Below are positions 7,963 to 14,717 of a DNA stretch of 15,744 nucleotides, one piece after another. The notes beneath the pieces were generated by a model that searched no databases, was not told the DNA's origin, and was given only the letters and a program-made list of their open reading frames with translations. A program made the translations under genes and the position numbers. How positions within the stretch are numbered: the first letter of the stretch is position 1; each line of letters starts with the position of its first letter. Source of the stretch: Methylomonas sp. (GTDB lineage: Bacteria; Pseudomonadota; Gammaproteobacteria; Methylococcales; Methylomonadaceae); assembly GCA_026990815.1 (NCBI GenBank), contig JALXCS010000230.1, positions 1 through 15,744 on the forward strand, in the 5' to 3' direction.

Positions 7963-8020
7963 TTGAATTAGGTGCACGGTTTTTGGCGCATATGCGCCAA
8001 AAACCGTGCACCTAATTCAA
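7963..8020. repeat. Perfect 58-bp palindrome
   Basis: Two 29-nt arms with no spacer and no mismatch, centred between 7991 and 7992. The outer 8 bp of each arm are AT-rich (TTGAATTA / TAATTCAA). The core is GC-richer (GGTGCACGG, TTTTTGGCGCAT). It is followed within 5 bp by a second small hairpin. It lies in non-coding DNA between the intron remnant and the hydrolase gene. It could be a fused pair of transposon ends, a protein-binding site, or a fold-back artefact of sequencing. Confidence 0.9.
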
Positions 8021-8024
8021 TAAT

Positions 8025-8042
8025 AAAGACTGAAGTCTTTTT
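8025..8042 (+). terminator. Terminator-like hairpin
   Basis: Stem AAAGAC / GTCTTT with a TGAA loop, running into five T residues. The stem is short and AT-rich, so termination would be weak unless it acts with the strong palindrome just upstream. It would end rightward transcripts from the NTF2-like gene region. Confidence 0.45.
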
Positions 8043-8632
8043 ATTATCAGTGCCTTAGATTTTCTGAGTAGACCCTAATTTAAGTTTTAATTGACATCAT
8101 TTTTTCCTCATTAAGTTCTTGTTACGTACGAGATCATGGATAAGCAGAGTAATTGGTTGCTTTGCCACTACAGTTTGTAAAATAATAAATTTTCCTCCTT
8201 TTTCTGGATGACAGCCTCAGTCCGTTATTGCTCAAACATAGCAACACTAGAAATTGATTTCCTACTCCTAGAATAAGGAGAAATAACAAGCCTTACATTG
8301 AATGAGTGGGCAGTGATGCAGGTGTATCTGCGAGAGTTTTACGTAATGGTAAAGGTGACCAGCCAGTATTTTCCAGTCGCTTCTGTTACCAGTATATTTT
8401 TCATGATGTTTCCAAGTTAATATCCTGAGTGGTTCTTGCCTTATAGCACAAAAAAACGAATCGGCATGCTTTTAATTTTGTTGCTCTTCGCCACAAACAA
8501 TTGACTTCTAGAAAATTTATCATCAGTATTGAAGAGGTAGTAATATTGCAAAAAGATTGATTTATAAGGAATATCTAGAAATATCGATGTAAAGGGGCTA
8601 ATGGCCGTAATTAATCTCAATCACTGAAGGAG
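8043..8632. other. Long non-coding stretch before the hydrolase gene
   Basis: About 590 bp in which no open frame has a recognisable product, ribosome binding site or family motif. No tRNA and no second copy of the nearby repeats was seen. The only structure noted is a weak CTCCT...AGGAG pairing near 8262-8281. The last 50 bp presumably hold the hydrolase promoter, but no convincing -35/-10 pair stands out. It may be decayed mobile DNA continuing the accessory patch. Confidence 0.5.
8627..8632 (+). promoter_or_regulatory. ribosome binding site that sets the hydrolase start
   Basis: AAGGAG directly abuts an ATG at 8633 (zero spacing) but lies 6 nt before the in-frame ATG at 8639. The second ATG is therefore the better start, shortening the protein by two residues. 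Confidence 0.7.
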
Positions 8633-8638
8633 ATGAAA

Positions 8639-9529
8639 ATGGATCTAAGTAACCAATATCAGGCTCCGCTATTGCAGCCGGAGCCAGTGCTTTCCAATAA
8701 TGAATTGGAAGCACTAAGGAGCCGCTATCAAATCCTATTCATCAAAGGCATTTTTGGAGACGTTTTGCCGAAATCTTTAGACAATTATTTTTTTGAGCAA
8801 ATAAGCTTTCCGAATGAAAATGAAATAGATAATATGCGTCTAGAATCTGATACCGGTTTTGGAACTCAAAAGACACCTAAAAGCAATGTTGGACCAATAG
8901 AGAATAGTATCTTACAATTTAATGAACAATCTCCTGACAAGAAAGTTATTATCGTTACTCATAGCAAGGGGGCGCTGGATTTTCTTGAGATGCTGATTTC
9001 GGGGGAACCTGAAGTTCAACAAAAAGTGGCAGGTTGGATTTCTCTGAATGCGCCTTTTCTGGGTACTCCGTTAGCCAACTGGGCTACCAGCAATATTTTC
9101 TACCGTTTTATTGGGAACAGTCTTTTAAAGAAATTGTTCAAGGGCGATAAAGAAACCTTTAACATTTTAAGAACCGATGTTTGTCAGCAATACCTTGTTG
9201 ATCATGCCGATAACATTGAGGTACTTGGTCATTCCATTGGAATCCTGAATTTCGTCAGCTATATTACCTGGGCGGACCGTTCGATATTTATGGCACAAAG
9301 TATATTGATTAATACGTTTGCGAGGCAAAACAATGATGGTGTTGTGCCACTGGAGAGCGGACTGCTCAAGTTGAATCACGATCCAAATTATCCTTTTATT
9401 TGCACAGAGCATGTTGATCATATCGCCACAGTTCTGCATTTGAAGCCCGAAACATCCGGTGCCAAGGCTCTACGTGAAAAGAAATTCACAGTTTTTTTGA
9501 AATTGTGGTTGGACAATAATTTGGTTTGA
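8639..9529 (+). CDS. alpha/beta-hydrolase (lipase/esterase-like)
   Basis: Protein of 296 aa from the ATG at 8639, with AAGGAG 6 nt upstream. The alpha/beta-hydrolase assignment comes from a strand plus nucleophile elbow VIIVTHSKGALDF (Ser109), the SLNAPFLGTPLA segment (about 135-146) common in triacylglycerol lipase-like proteins, NDGVVPLESG (Asp233) and EHVDHIATV (His261), which give a plausible Ser-Asp-His triad in the right order. The elbow has Thr-His-Ser-Lys-Gly instead of Gly-X-Ser-X-Gly; a Gly to Thr change at the first position occurs in some lipases. No signal peptide is visible, so it is likely cytosolic or membrane-associated rather than secreted. The gene stands alone, flanked by non-coding DNA and facing the M48 peptidase gene. 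The substrate is unknown; an acyl ester is likely, an amide possible. Confidence 0.75.
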   Translation: MDLSNQYQAPLLQPEPVLSNNELEALRSRYQILFIKGIFGDVLPKSLDNYFFEQISFPNENEIDNMRLESDTGFGTQKTPKSNVGPIENSILQFNEQSPDKKVIIVTHSKGALDFLEMLISGEPEVQQKVAGWISLNAPFLGTPLANWATSNIFYRFIGNSLLKKLFKGDKETFNILRTDVCQQYLVDHADNIEVLGHSIGILNFVSYITWADRSIFMAQSILINTFARQNNDGVVPLESGLLKLNHDPNYPFICTEHVDHIATVLHLKPETSGAKALREKKFTVFLKLWLDNNLV

Positions 9530-9655
9530 CGGAGTGTAGGAATAATCGTTCGAAGTTATGGTGTGCGTTTAACGACTGACAGTAAATATTTTTGAATGTT
9601 GATTTTGTCTACATTTGTAGGGTTGGCTTTAACAGCAAGCGACACCTGCACTGTT

Positions 9656-9823
9656 TACTAAGGAGCGTTCAAGAAATAAATTTAACAACTGACTTGCCTT
9701 TTTATCCGCCTTCCACGTTACACAAGCAGTTACATAGCTTGCTATGCGCCTGTTTGTGTGCCTCGAATGCGAATAAAAATTCTGCGCCAGATGTTAAATT
9801 TAATTTATTCTCGCTCCTAATCT
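9656..9823. repeat. Large imperfect palindromic intergenic element
   Basis: About 165 bp that is nearly its own reverse complement, centred at 9739/9740 on CATAGCTTGCTATG. The outer arms pair AGGAGCG (9661-9667) with CGCTCCT (9812-9818), then AAATTTAACA-type blocks, TTTTTATCCGCCTTC with GAATGCGAATAAAAA, and CACAAGCAGTTACATAGC with GCTATGCGCCTGTTTGTG. It lies between the convergent hydrolase and M48 genes, ending 15 bp from the M48 stop. The transcript of either strand could fold into a long hairpin, so it may also end transcription from both sides. The shape suggests a member of a dispersed palindromic repeat family. Confidence 0.75.
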
Positions 9824-9837
9824 GACAAAGTATAGTG

Positions 9838-10941
9838 TTATTGCAATTCCTGCTTAATCCTATCCCAGTTTATATCAAAGGTAAATTTGTATTGAGGTTC
9901 TTGTGCTGCCGCAACGCGTTCTATTCTTTTATCAGTGAGTGGATGAGTGCTTAATATTTCGGGTATATCACCTGCGACTGAGTTTAGCTGCTTGATCTTT
10001 TTAAAAAATGCAACAAAGTGCTGCGGTGAAATTCCAGCAGCTTGCATTATTTTAATTGCACCATTATCAGCGCGAAGTTCCTGATCTCGGTCGAAGGTAA
10101 GGCTGTCAAGTTGCGAGCTGAGTTCAACCAATTGAGATAATGATGATGTATCTCCCAGGACGATGCCAATTAAAATTCCTAAACCGGCCTGTCTGACCAG
10201 TTTTCTCATACCGTGTCGTTCAATAACATGAGTTAATTCATGGGCAAGCACCCCGGCAATTTGTTCCGGTTGCTCTGAGCTATTAATCAAACCGCTGGTA
10301 ACGATTACAAATCCTCCCGGAAAAGCAAAGGCATTAACCATGTCAGCATCAATTACAGCAATTTCATAAGTGATTTCAGCATCATCAAATTGATCAATTC
10401 GATTAACGATGGCTTTTATCGCGGAAATAACCTTGGGATTTTTAATATTTTGTTTTCCTAGCAAATAATTTTCAAAGGCGTAAGAGCCTATCTTTTGCTC
10501 CCATGTATAGGGAATCATATCTTTGACAAATGGTGATGCGTGATCGATCAAAAAATAACCGCTTACAAAAAAACTTAAAATCACAGTCAGATAAAAAGGT
10601 ACCCGGTTTTTTTCGCGGTGTAATTGTTGCTGCTGCTTTTTTTGAAGTGCCTGCAGTTGGGTTTTGGCATCGTGTGGAATATGGACCGATAACAATAATG
10701 AAAAAAGCGTCGGGTCATGGCTTAGCAAAGCATGGTTTACGCCATCTTTAGCCCAGCTGATTTGCAGTGTAGTTTCAGGGTCACCGATTAGTTTTAGTTG
10801 TTTGTTTTGCAGAGAAATATTCGGTATTTTAGTGTTTTCGTTCTCCACTTCGATGTACCCATGAGAAGAAACAGAAAAATGGACGCTGAATTTCTCTTGA
10901 CCTGAATAGTAAAGACCTTGAAATTGTGTTGCAGAATTCAT
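9838..10941 (-). CDS. M48 family zinc metallopeptidase, membrane-anchored
   Basis: Protein of 367 aa with three parts. Residues 1-95 form a beta-rich N-terminal domain without a name I can give securely. Residues 114-132 are a single membrane segment preceded by a Gln/Lys-rich stretch (KKQQQQLHREKNR). Residues about 170-350 are a peptidase M48 domain with the zinc motif HELTH (234-238) followed by VIERHG, and ELRAD (E288 as the third zinc ligand). NAFAFPGGFVIVTSGLI before the motif and STHPLTDKRIERV after it are standard M48 features of the BepA/LoiP/Oma1-like type. The positive-inside rule and the Lys/Arg-rich stretch suggest the catalytic part faces the periplasm. A role in envelope protein quality control is plausible by family. 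The ATG at 10941 has no clear ribosome binding site. It appears to be a single-gene unit. Confidence 0.9.
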   Translation of the reverse strand: MNSATQFQGLYYSGQEKFSVHFSVSSHGYIEVENENTKIPNISLQNKQLKLIGDPETTLQISWAKDGVNHALLSHDPTLFSLLLSVHIPHDAKTQLQALQKKQQQQLHREKNRVPFYLTVILSFFVSGYFLIDHASPFVKDMIPYTWEQKIGSYAFENYLLGKQNIKNPKVISAIKAIVNRIDQFDDAEITYEIAVIDADMVNAFAFPGGFVIVTSGLINSSEQPEQIAGVLAHELTHVIERHGMRKLVRQAGLGILIGIVLGDTSSLSQLVELSSQLDSLTFDRDQELRADNGAIKIMQAAGISPQHFVAFFKKIKQLNSVAGDIPEILSTHPLTDKRIERVAAAQEPQYKFTFDINWDRIKQELQ

Positions 10942-11008
10942 TTAAGTTTATAGTTCATGGCTCGTTAAGATCGAAGCTTTTCGGACTGCAGAGTATGAGG
11001 GCTTTTAT

Positions 11009-11058
11009 CTGAAGCCATGATTTCAATACGACCGTGCGTGGTGAAGTCATGGCTTCAG
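11009..11058 (+). terminator. Stable hairpin with T-run, role unclear
   Basis: Sixteen-bp arms CTGAAGCCATGATTTC (11009-11024) and GAAGTCATGGCTTCAG (11043-11058) with one G-T wobble, an 18-nt loop and GTTTTTAG after the right arm. On the plus strand this has the form of an intrinsic terminator, but no rightward gene precedes it. On the minus strand there is no T-run. It lies in the region between the AIM24-like and M48 genes and could instead be part of a repeat or shape the M48 leader. Confidence 0.4.
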
Positions 11059-11084
11059 GTTTTTAGATAACATATACCATTCAC

Positions 11085-11208
11085 GTTCAAAAACACCCCA
11101 TTTTTAGCACTACATTTTTTGCGAATGGAGTCGTTGCAAAACCTTTAAATAGCCTGCTATTGCTACATTTTCGCCTAGCCCTTGGCAAAACTGACGTACT
11201 ATCAAACA
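11085..11208 (+). repeat. Inverted intergenic repeat, copy A
   Basis: About 124 bp sharing ordered blocks with the reverse complement of 12552-12677: TTAGCACTACATTTTTT, GCGAATGG, AAAACCTT, AATAGCCTGCTATTGC, CGCCTAGCCC, AAAACTGAC and ATCAAACA. It lies downstream of the AIM24-like gene. No open frame in it resembles a protein. It has no visible terminal inverted repeats of its own. Confidence 0.8.
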
Positions 11209-11274
11209 TTAAAAATATACATACTCTGGAATCTTTTTTTCTACACCTAAAGTTAGTTTGAAAAATTTTGAGAT

Positions 11275-11955
11275 TTATCTGCCCGGCATAAATTGGCGTA
11301 TCCAGGAGCCAAATCCTGGAGAGTTGCGCGTTTGTATGTAAACTTCACCAGGCCCCTGGAACCTGCAAATCAAACCTTCGCCACTGGTAAAGCTCGAAAC
11401 CCAGCCTTTTGAGGCTTTTTCAATCTTGTAATTTGCGTTTGCGCTCCAGCAGACCATATGACTATTATCAATAATTCTTGTTTCTCCGGGAGCCAATGTG
11501 ATTTTATGGATTCCACCGTAAGTACTGATGGCAATTTTTCCTTTACCACTAACCCGCATGACAAAAAAACCTTCGCCGGAAAACAAACCCTTGGTCAGGT
11601 TTTGGGCTTTGGTCGATATTTCAATGCCTTCTTCGGCGGCTAAAAAGCCATCTTTTTGCAACAAATATTCTTCAGAGCCATCTAGCTCCAGTATCTCGAT
11701 TTCACCCGGATAGGCAGAAGCAAGCAAAACTTCACCCGCACCACGGGATGCTTTTAGTGATTGAAAAAATAGCGTTTCACCTGTCAGCAATTTACGTGTT
11801 AAACCACCTAATAATCCACGCTCCATTTTTGAATCGACGTCCATCGAATCAGTCATGGTAATCATAGCGCCAGATTCAGCTTTGATGCCTTCACCTTCTG
11901 CAAGATTCACTTGAAGGGTTGAAAAAGCCCCAGGATAAATTATTTTGAAATTCAT
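11275..11955 (-). CDS. AIM24 / TIGR00266 family protein
   Basis: Protein of 226 aa matching the TIGR00266 (AIM24, formerly DUF124) family in length and motifs. These are ESGAMITMTDSMDVDSKMERG near residues 27-47, GLTRKLLTGETLFFQ, GAGEVLLASAYPGEIEIL, FLAAEEGIEISTKAQN, FSGEGFFVMRVSGKGKI and FQGPGEVYIQTR near the C-terminus. The Gly-rich beta pattern fits the beta-sandwich fold of this family. In yeast the AIM24 homologue is mitochondrial; the bacterial function is not established. No signal or membrane segment is visible. The ATG at 11955 has AAGGAG 7-8 nt upstream. It is divergent from the 131-aa protein across about 140 bp, and both lie between inverted repeat copies A and B. Confidence 0.9.
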   Translation of the reverse strand: MNFKIIYPGAFSTLQVNLAEGEGIKAESGAMITMTDSMDVDSKMERGLLGGLTRKLLTGETLFFQSLKASRGAGEVLLASAYPGEIEILELDGSEEYLLQKDGFLAAEEGIEISTKAQNLTKGLFSGEGFFVMRVSGKGKIAISTYGGIHKITLAPGETRIIDNSHMVCWSANANYKIEKASKGWVSSFTSGEGLICRFQGPGEVYIQTRNSPGFGSWIRQFMPGR

Positions 11956-12095
11956 AAAATGCTCCTTAAACTGAAAAAGTGTAGTTTATTACAGCAAAAA
12001 TTCATTATTCAAAGAAAAAACTGTTGGGCATATCAGCTATGGTAAAGAACTGTTAGAATTACAGTTTTCAAGCCTATCAGTGAATTAATACAAAC

Positions 12096-12491
12096 ATGAG
12101 TGTTAAAACCAAATTAGTAAAAACCGCAATAAAAATGACCCCGAATAAAATTGTTATTTGGGTGGCAAATATAATTCTAAAAGGTATTGCAAAATTGTCG
12201 GAATTTAAGTTCGACCTTGATACACGAACTGCTTATGTTCAGGTTACATTATATGGAGAGACCGAGCCAATTGATGTTTGGCTGGATGGATTTGCTATTT
12301 TGACAGAACCAGATTCTTATTATGTGATTATTCAACAAGCAGAGTCAAACCGTCCGTGGATGGATAACTTACTGGCCCGCATAGTTGGAAAAGCATGGAA
12401 AATTCCTGTTATGCCTAAGTATAAAAAACATATTGAGTTTCTTGCAGAATTGTTTAAACCCGTAGATATAGAGGAACAAGAAAGTATTTAG
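12096..12491 (+). CDS. Unrecognised 131-aa protein
   Basis: I do not recognise this protein. The first 35 residues are basic and alternate hydrophobic and lysine positions (KTKLVKTAIKMTPNKIVIW), which could form a membrane-surface helix. The middle (about 36-80) is rich in predicted strands (FDLDTRTAYVQVTLYGE, then PIDVWLDGFAIL and YYVIIQQAES). The end is NLLARIVGKAWKIPVMPKYKK followed by an acidic tail. There is no signal peptide or clear transmembrane helix and no cysteine cluster. It starts with ATG without a good ribosome binding site and is divergent from the AIM24-like gene. A terminator-like hairpin follows the stop. The periodic, non-repetitive sequence and plausible codon use suggest a real gene. 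A lipid- or membrane-binding role is only a guess. Confidence 0.7.
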   Translation: MSVKTKLVKTAIKMTPNKIVIWVANIILKGIAKLSEFKFDLDTRTAYVQVTLYGETEPIDVWLDGFAILTEPDSYYVIIQQAESNRPWMDNLLARIVGKAWKIPVMPKYKKHIEFLAELFKPVDIEEQESI

Positions 12492-12508
12492 TTGGAATTA
12501 CTTGTAGC

Positions 12509-12538
12509 AAGAAAGTAGTGGTTGTTCCACCTTCTTTT
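12509..12538 (+). terminator. Probable intrinsic terminator after the 131-aa protein gene
   Basis: Hairpin with GTGG / CCAC around a TTGTT loop, extended by an A-rich left arm (AAGAAAG) pairing imperfectly with CTTCTTTT, 18 nt after the stop codon. The A-rich arm and T-rich tail are the usual form of a rho-independent terminator. Confidence 0.55.
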
Positions 12539-12551
12539 AAAAAATATTTCG

Positions 12552-12677
12552 TGTTTGAGAGGGTGTCAGTTTTTGTGATGGGTTAGACAAAAAATGCAAA
12601 AAGAGCAAGCTATTGGAAGGTTTTACCAGGATGCCATTCACAGAAAATGTAGTGCTATAAATGGGGCGTTTTTGGAC
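12552..12677 (-). repeat. Inverted intergenic repeat, copy B
   Basis: Reverse complement matches copy A at 11085-11208 over its length, including AAAAACGCCCCATTTATAGC, CACTACATTTTCTG, GAATGGC, AAAACCTTCC and AATAGCTTGCT. The main difference is an altered middle (CTCTTTTTGCATTTTTT against TATTGCTACATTTT). It ends only about 28 bp before the AI-2E transporter start, so it occupies the promoter region of that gene. Confidence 0.8.
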
Positions 12678-12705
12678 ATGAAAGGTTTATAACAGGGGCT
12701 TGATT

Positions 12706-13794
12706 TTGCGACAGTTAAATTTACCGAATTTGTATTTCGCTGCTGTTTTAATACTCCTGATGTATTTGCTATGGATGATGATGCAGCCATTCCTTGGAGC
12801 AATCATTTTTGCAGCCATTATCACCGGAAGTATCTACCCGCTTTACCACAAGTTTCTGGATAAAAAACATTTTTCCAGAAAAGGCGGGGCAATCTTTATG
12901 TGCTTTCTGGTAATTTTTGTGATTTTTTTTCCGACTATCTATATTTCGCTCGCTTTATCAAAGGAAGCAATTTCTCTGTATCAAACCTTTGCTGCAGGAA
13001 TCAGCGATGAATCGGTGAACAACTTCTTTTTTGGCGAAGGGCATTTTGCAGGGTTTATCAAGAAAGCCAGTGCTTTTCTTGGCATGGAAGTAAATTTGTC
13101 CACCTTTAAGACTGAGGTGGTTGAATTTATAAGAAGTTTTTCGGGTATGGCGATTAAAACAATTAATAGCATTGTCGGGAATATTGTTAATTTTTTATTT
13201 GATTTTGTCATCATGATTTTGGTCATTTATGCTTTGTTAGCAGAAGGTGATCAACTAAAACGTTTCATCCTGGATTTTTCGCCACTACCAGAAGAGCAGG
13301 AACAATTGATTATTGATAAATTTAATCAGATGAATTTTGTGACCCTAGTCTGTAATGGATTGGGTGGGTTATTTCAAGGCGTTTTTGCCGGAATCGGGTT
13401 TTGGTTTGCCGGTATTAATCTGGTGGTTTTATGGACTACCGTAATGATTATTTTGGCATTTATTCCTTTACTCGGAATATCAATTATCTATATCCCTGCT
13501 TGTATTTATCTTGCAATAACTGGTGAAACAATGACCAGTATTATTTTGTTCGTATATTGTTCATTGCTGGCATTTTTAACAGAAAACTGGTTCAAGCCGT
13601 TATTTATCGGTAAAAGAATACAGATTAATTCATTGTTTGTGCTGTTTACCATCATTGGGGGAATGACGGTCTTTGGTTTTGGTGGAATATTTTATGGGCC
13701 TGTCATTGCTATTTTATTTTTGACTATGGTTGAGTTGTACCATGAATTTTATTCCCCTCACATTAACCACAATGCAAGAGATCAGTCTACCTGA
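12706..13794 (+). CDS. AI-2E family transporter
   Basis: Integral membrane protein of 362 aa in the AI-2E (PerM/TqsA/YdiK) family. The pattern is characteristic: an N-terminal hairpin of membrane helices (residues about 9-60), a soluble loop of about 60-70 residues with SLYQTFAAGI and a phenylalanine-rich stretch, then a run of helices including FVIMILVIYALL, LGGLFQGVFAGIGFWFAGI, LAFIPLLGISIIYIPACIYL, the WFKPLFIGKRIQINSLFVLF motif and GIFYGPVIAILF. Family members export small molecules such as autoinducer 2 or act as ion antiporters; which applies here is unknown. I prefer the TTG at 12706 because AGGGG lies 7 nt upstream; a TTG at 12700 is also in frame but almost touches that site. The stop overlaps the convergent PAQR gene by 8 bp. 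Confidence 0.9.
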   Translation: MRQLNLPNLYFAAVLILLMYLLWMMMQPFLGAIIFAAIITGSIYPLYHKFLDKKHFSRKGGAIFMCFLVIFVIFFPTIYISLALSKEAISLYQTFAAGISDESVNNFFFGEGHFAGFIKKASAFLGMEVNLSTFKTEVVEFIRSFSGMAIKTINSIVGNIVNFLFDFVIMILVIYALLAEGDQLKRFILDFSPLPEEQEQLIIDKFNQMNFVTLVCNGLGGLFQGVFAGIGFWFAGINLVVLWTTVMIILAFIPLLGISIIYIPACIYLAITGETMTSIILFVYCSLLAFLTENWFKPLFIGKRIQINSLFVLFTIIGGMTVFGFGGIFYGPVIAILFLTMVELYHEFYSPHINHNARDQST

Positions 13795-14413
13795 CATATC
13801 CAATAATAGAAATAAAATGGCTGATCGAACCAACTAATACAAACAGATGCCAAATTCCATGTGCGTGACGCAGCTTGTTTAAATCATCAAGCACATAAAA
13901 AATGATACCTGCCGTATAAGCAATGCCACCAGCAGTAAGCCAGATCATGCCTGGTTTATCTATTGCCAACATCAGGTTGTTATACTCCAATGTACAAACC
14001 CAGCCCATCAAGATGTAAATTGGGATTTGTAAAATTTCAATCCGGTTAGGAATAAATAGATCAAGCAAAATTCCAACCAGTGCCAAAGCCCAGACAAAAA
14101 CCAGCATTAGAGGACCATTGCCATTACCCAGAGAAACCAGCATATAAGGAGTGTAAGTACCTGCAATTAACAAATAGATTGAAATATGATCCAGTTTTTG
14201 AAAAATTTTCTTTAGATGAGGGGGGTGAAAGCTGTGATACAGCGTAGAAATGGTATAGAGAATGACAAGTGTTAGCCCAAAAATGATAAACGCAGTAATT
14301 ATCAATGGGTCTTGTTGCTGGATGCTAACAGTCAGTAATGCACCAAATCCAACCAATGCAAAAACAGCACCCACCAAATGTGTAATACTATTGAATTTTT
14401 CACCGTAATACAT
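13787..14413 (-). CDS. PAQR / hemolysin III family membrane protein
   Basis: Protein of 208 aa with seven predicted membrane helices, the normal size for the hemolysin III (TIGR01065, YqfA/TrhA) branch of the PAQR superfamily. The signature residues are all present: EKFNSITHLVGA at the N-terminus, S56-x3-H60 in STLYHSF, D75 in LDHISIYLLIAGTYTPY, and H185-x3-H189 in HAHGIWHLFVL, which form the metal site of the family. TrhA-type proteins affect membrane lipid and energy state in E. coli, while toxin activity of the Bacillus founder is not general. The ATG at 14413 has only a weak AAGG upstream. It is convergent with the AI-2E gene and shares 8 bp with it, so the two 3' ends form overlapping transcripts. 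Confidence 0.92.
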   Translation of the reverse strand: MYYGEKFNSITHLVGAVFALVGFGALLTVSIQQQDPLIITAFIIFGLTLVILYTISTLYHSFHPPHLKKIFQKLDHISIYLLIAGTYTPYMLVSLGNGNGPLMLVFVWALALVGILLDLFIPNRIEILQIPIYILMGWVCTLEYNNLMLAIDKPGMIWLTAGGIAYTAGIIFYVLDDLNKLRHAHGIWHLFVLVGSISHFISIIGYVR

Positions 14414-14717
14414 TAATACGAATAACCTTCAGATGGATTTACAGTCTGTGAACAGTTTGAAGTCAATAATATAGTGGGTTTGTAAATTATATCAATAGTT
14501 TCAGGGGTATGAGGTTATTGGATATAGCCAAACTATTGTTACTCGTATATGCGGCGGATAATTGGGAAAATGTTTATGAGTACACGACAAGTTTGCCCTA
14601 ATTAGTTCCTATCCAAAAACTATAACCATTTGAAAAATATCAATAAAACCTACTTTTTAAGGAGTGTTTTATAGTGATTTTTGGTATAATTGCATTGTAA
14701 GTCATTGATTAACAAGA
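14414..14717. other. Intergenic region between the PAQR gene and the transposase remnant
   Basis: AT-rich, with no supported gene. It contains a 9-bp inverted repeat CAATAGTTT / AAACTATTG (14493-14501 and 14530-14538) and an extended -10 promoter element near its right end. The left end of the insertion sequence should lie here, but I could not place its terminal repeat without the right end, which is missing. Confidence 0.5.
14682..14690 (+). promoter_or_regulatory. Extended -10 promoter of the transposase remnant
   Basis: TG-G-TATAAT, an exact consensus -10 with the extended TGN element, 27 bp before the transposase ATG. No good -35 box is seen, which an extended -10 can tolerate. Confidence 0.5.

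Noticed and set aside
8310..8420. Short frames on both strands with a hint of order (MQVYLREFYVMVK on plus, NILVTEATGKYW on minus, the latter recalling an NAD-binding start)
   Set aside because: Neither has a ribosome binding site or continues as a recognisable protein, so no gene is claimed.
9592..9825. 77-codon open frame on the plus strand
   Set aside because: It lies almost wholly in the 165-bp palindromic element, has no ribosome binding site or family pattern, and is best explained by the repeat.
10942..11274. Small protein gene between the M48 and AIM24-like genes
   Set aside because: The region is accounted for by the hairpin and repeat copy A, and no frame has coding character.
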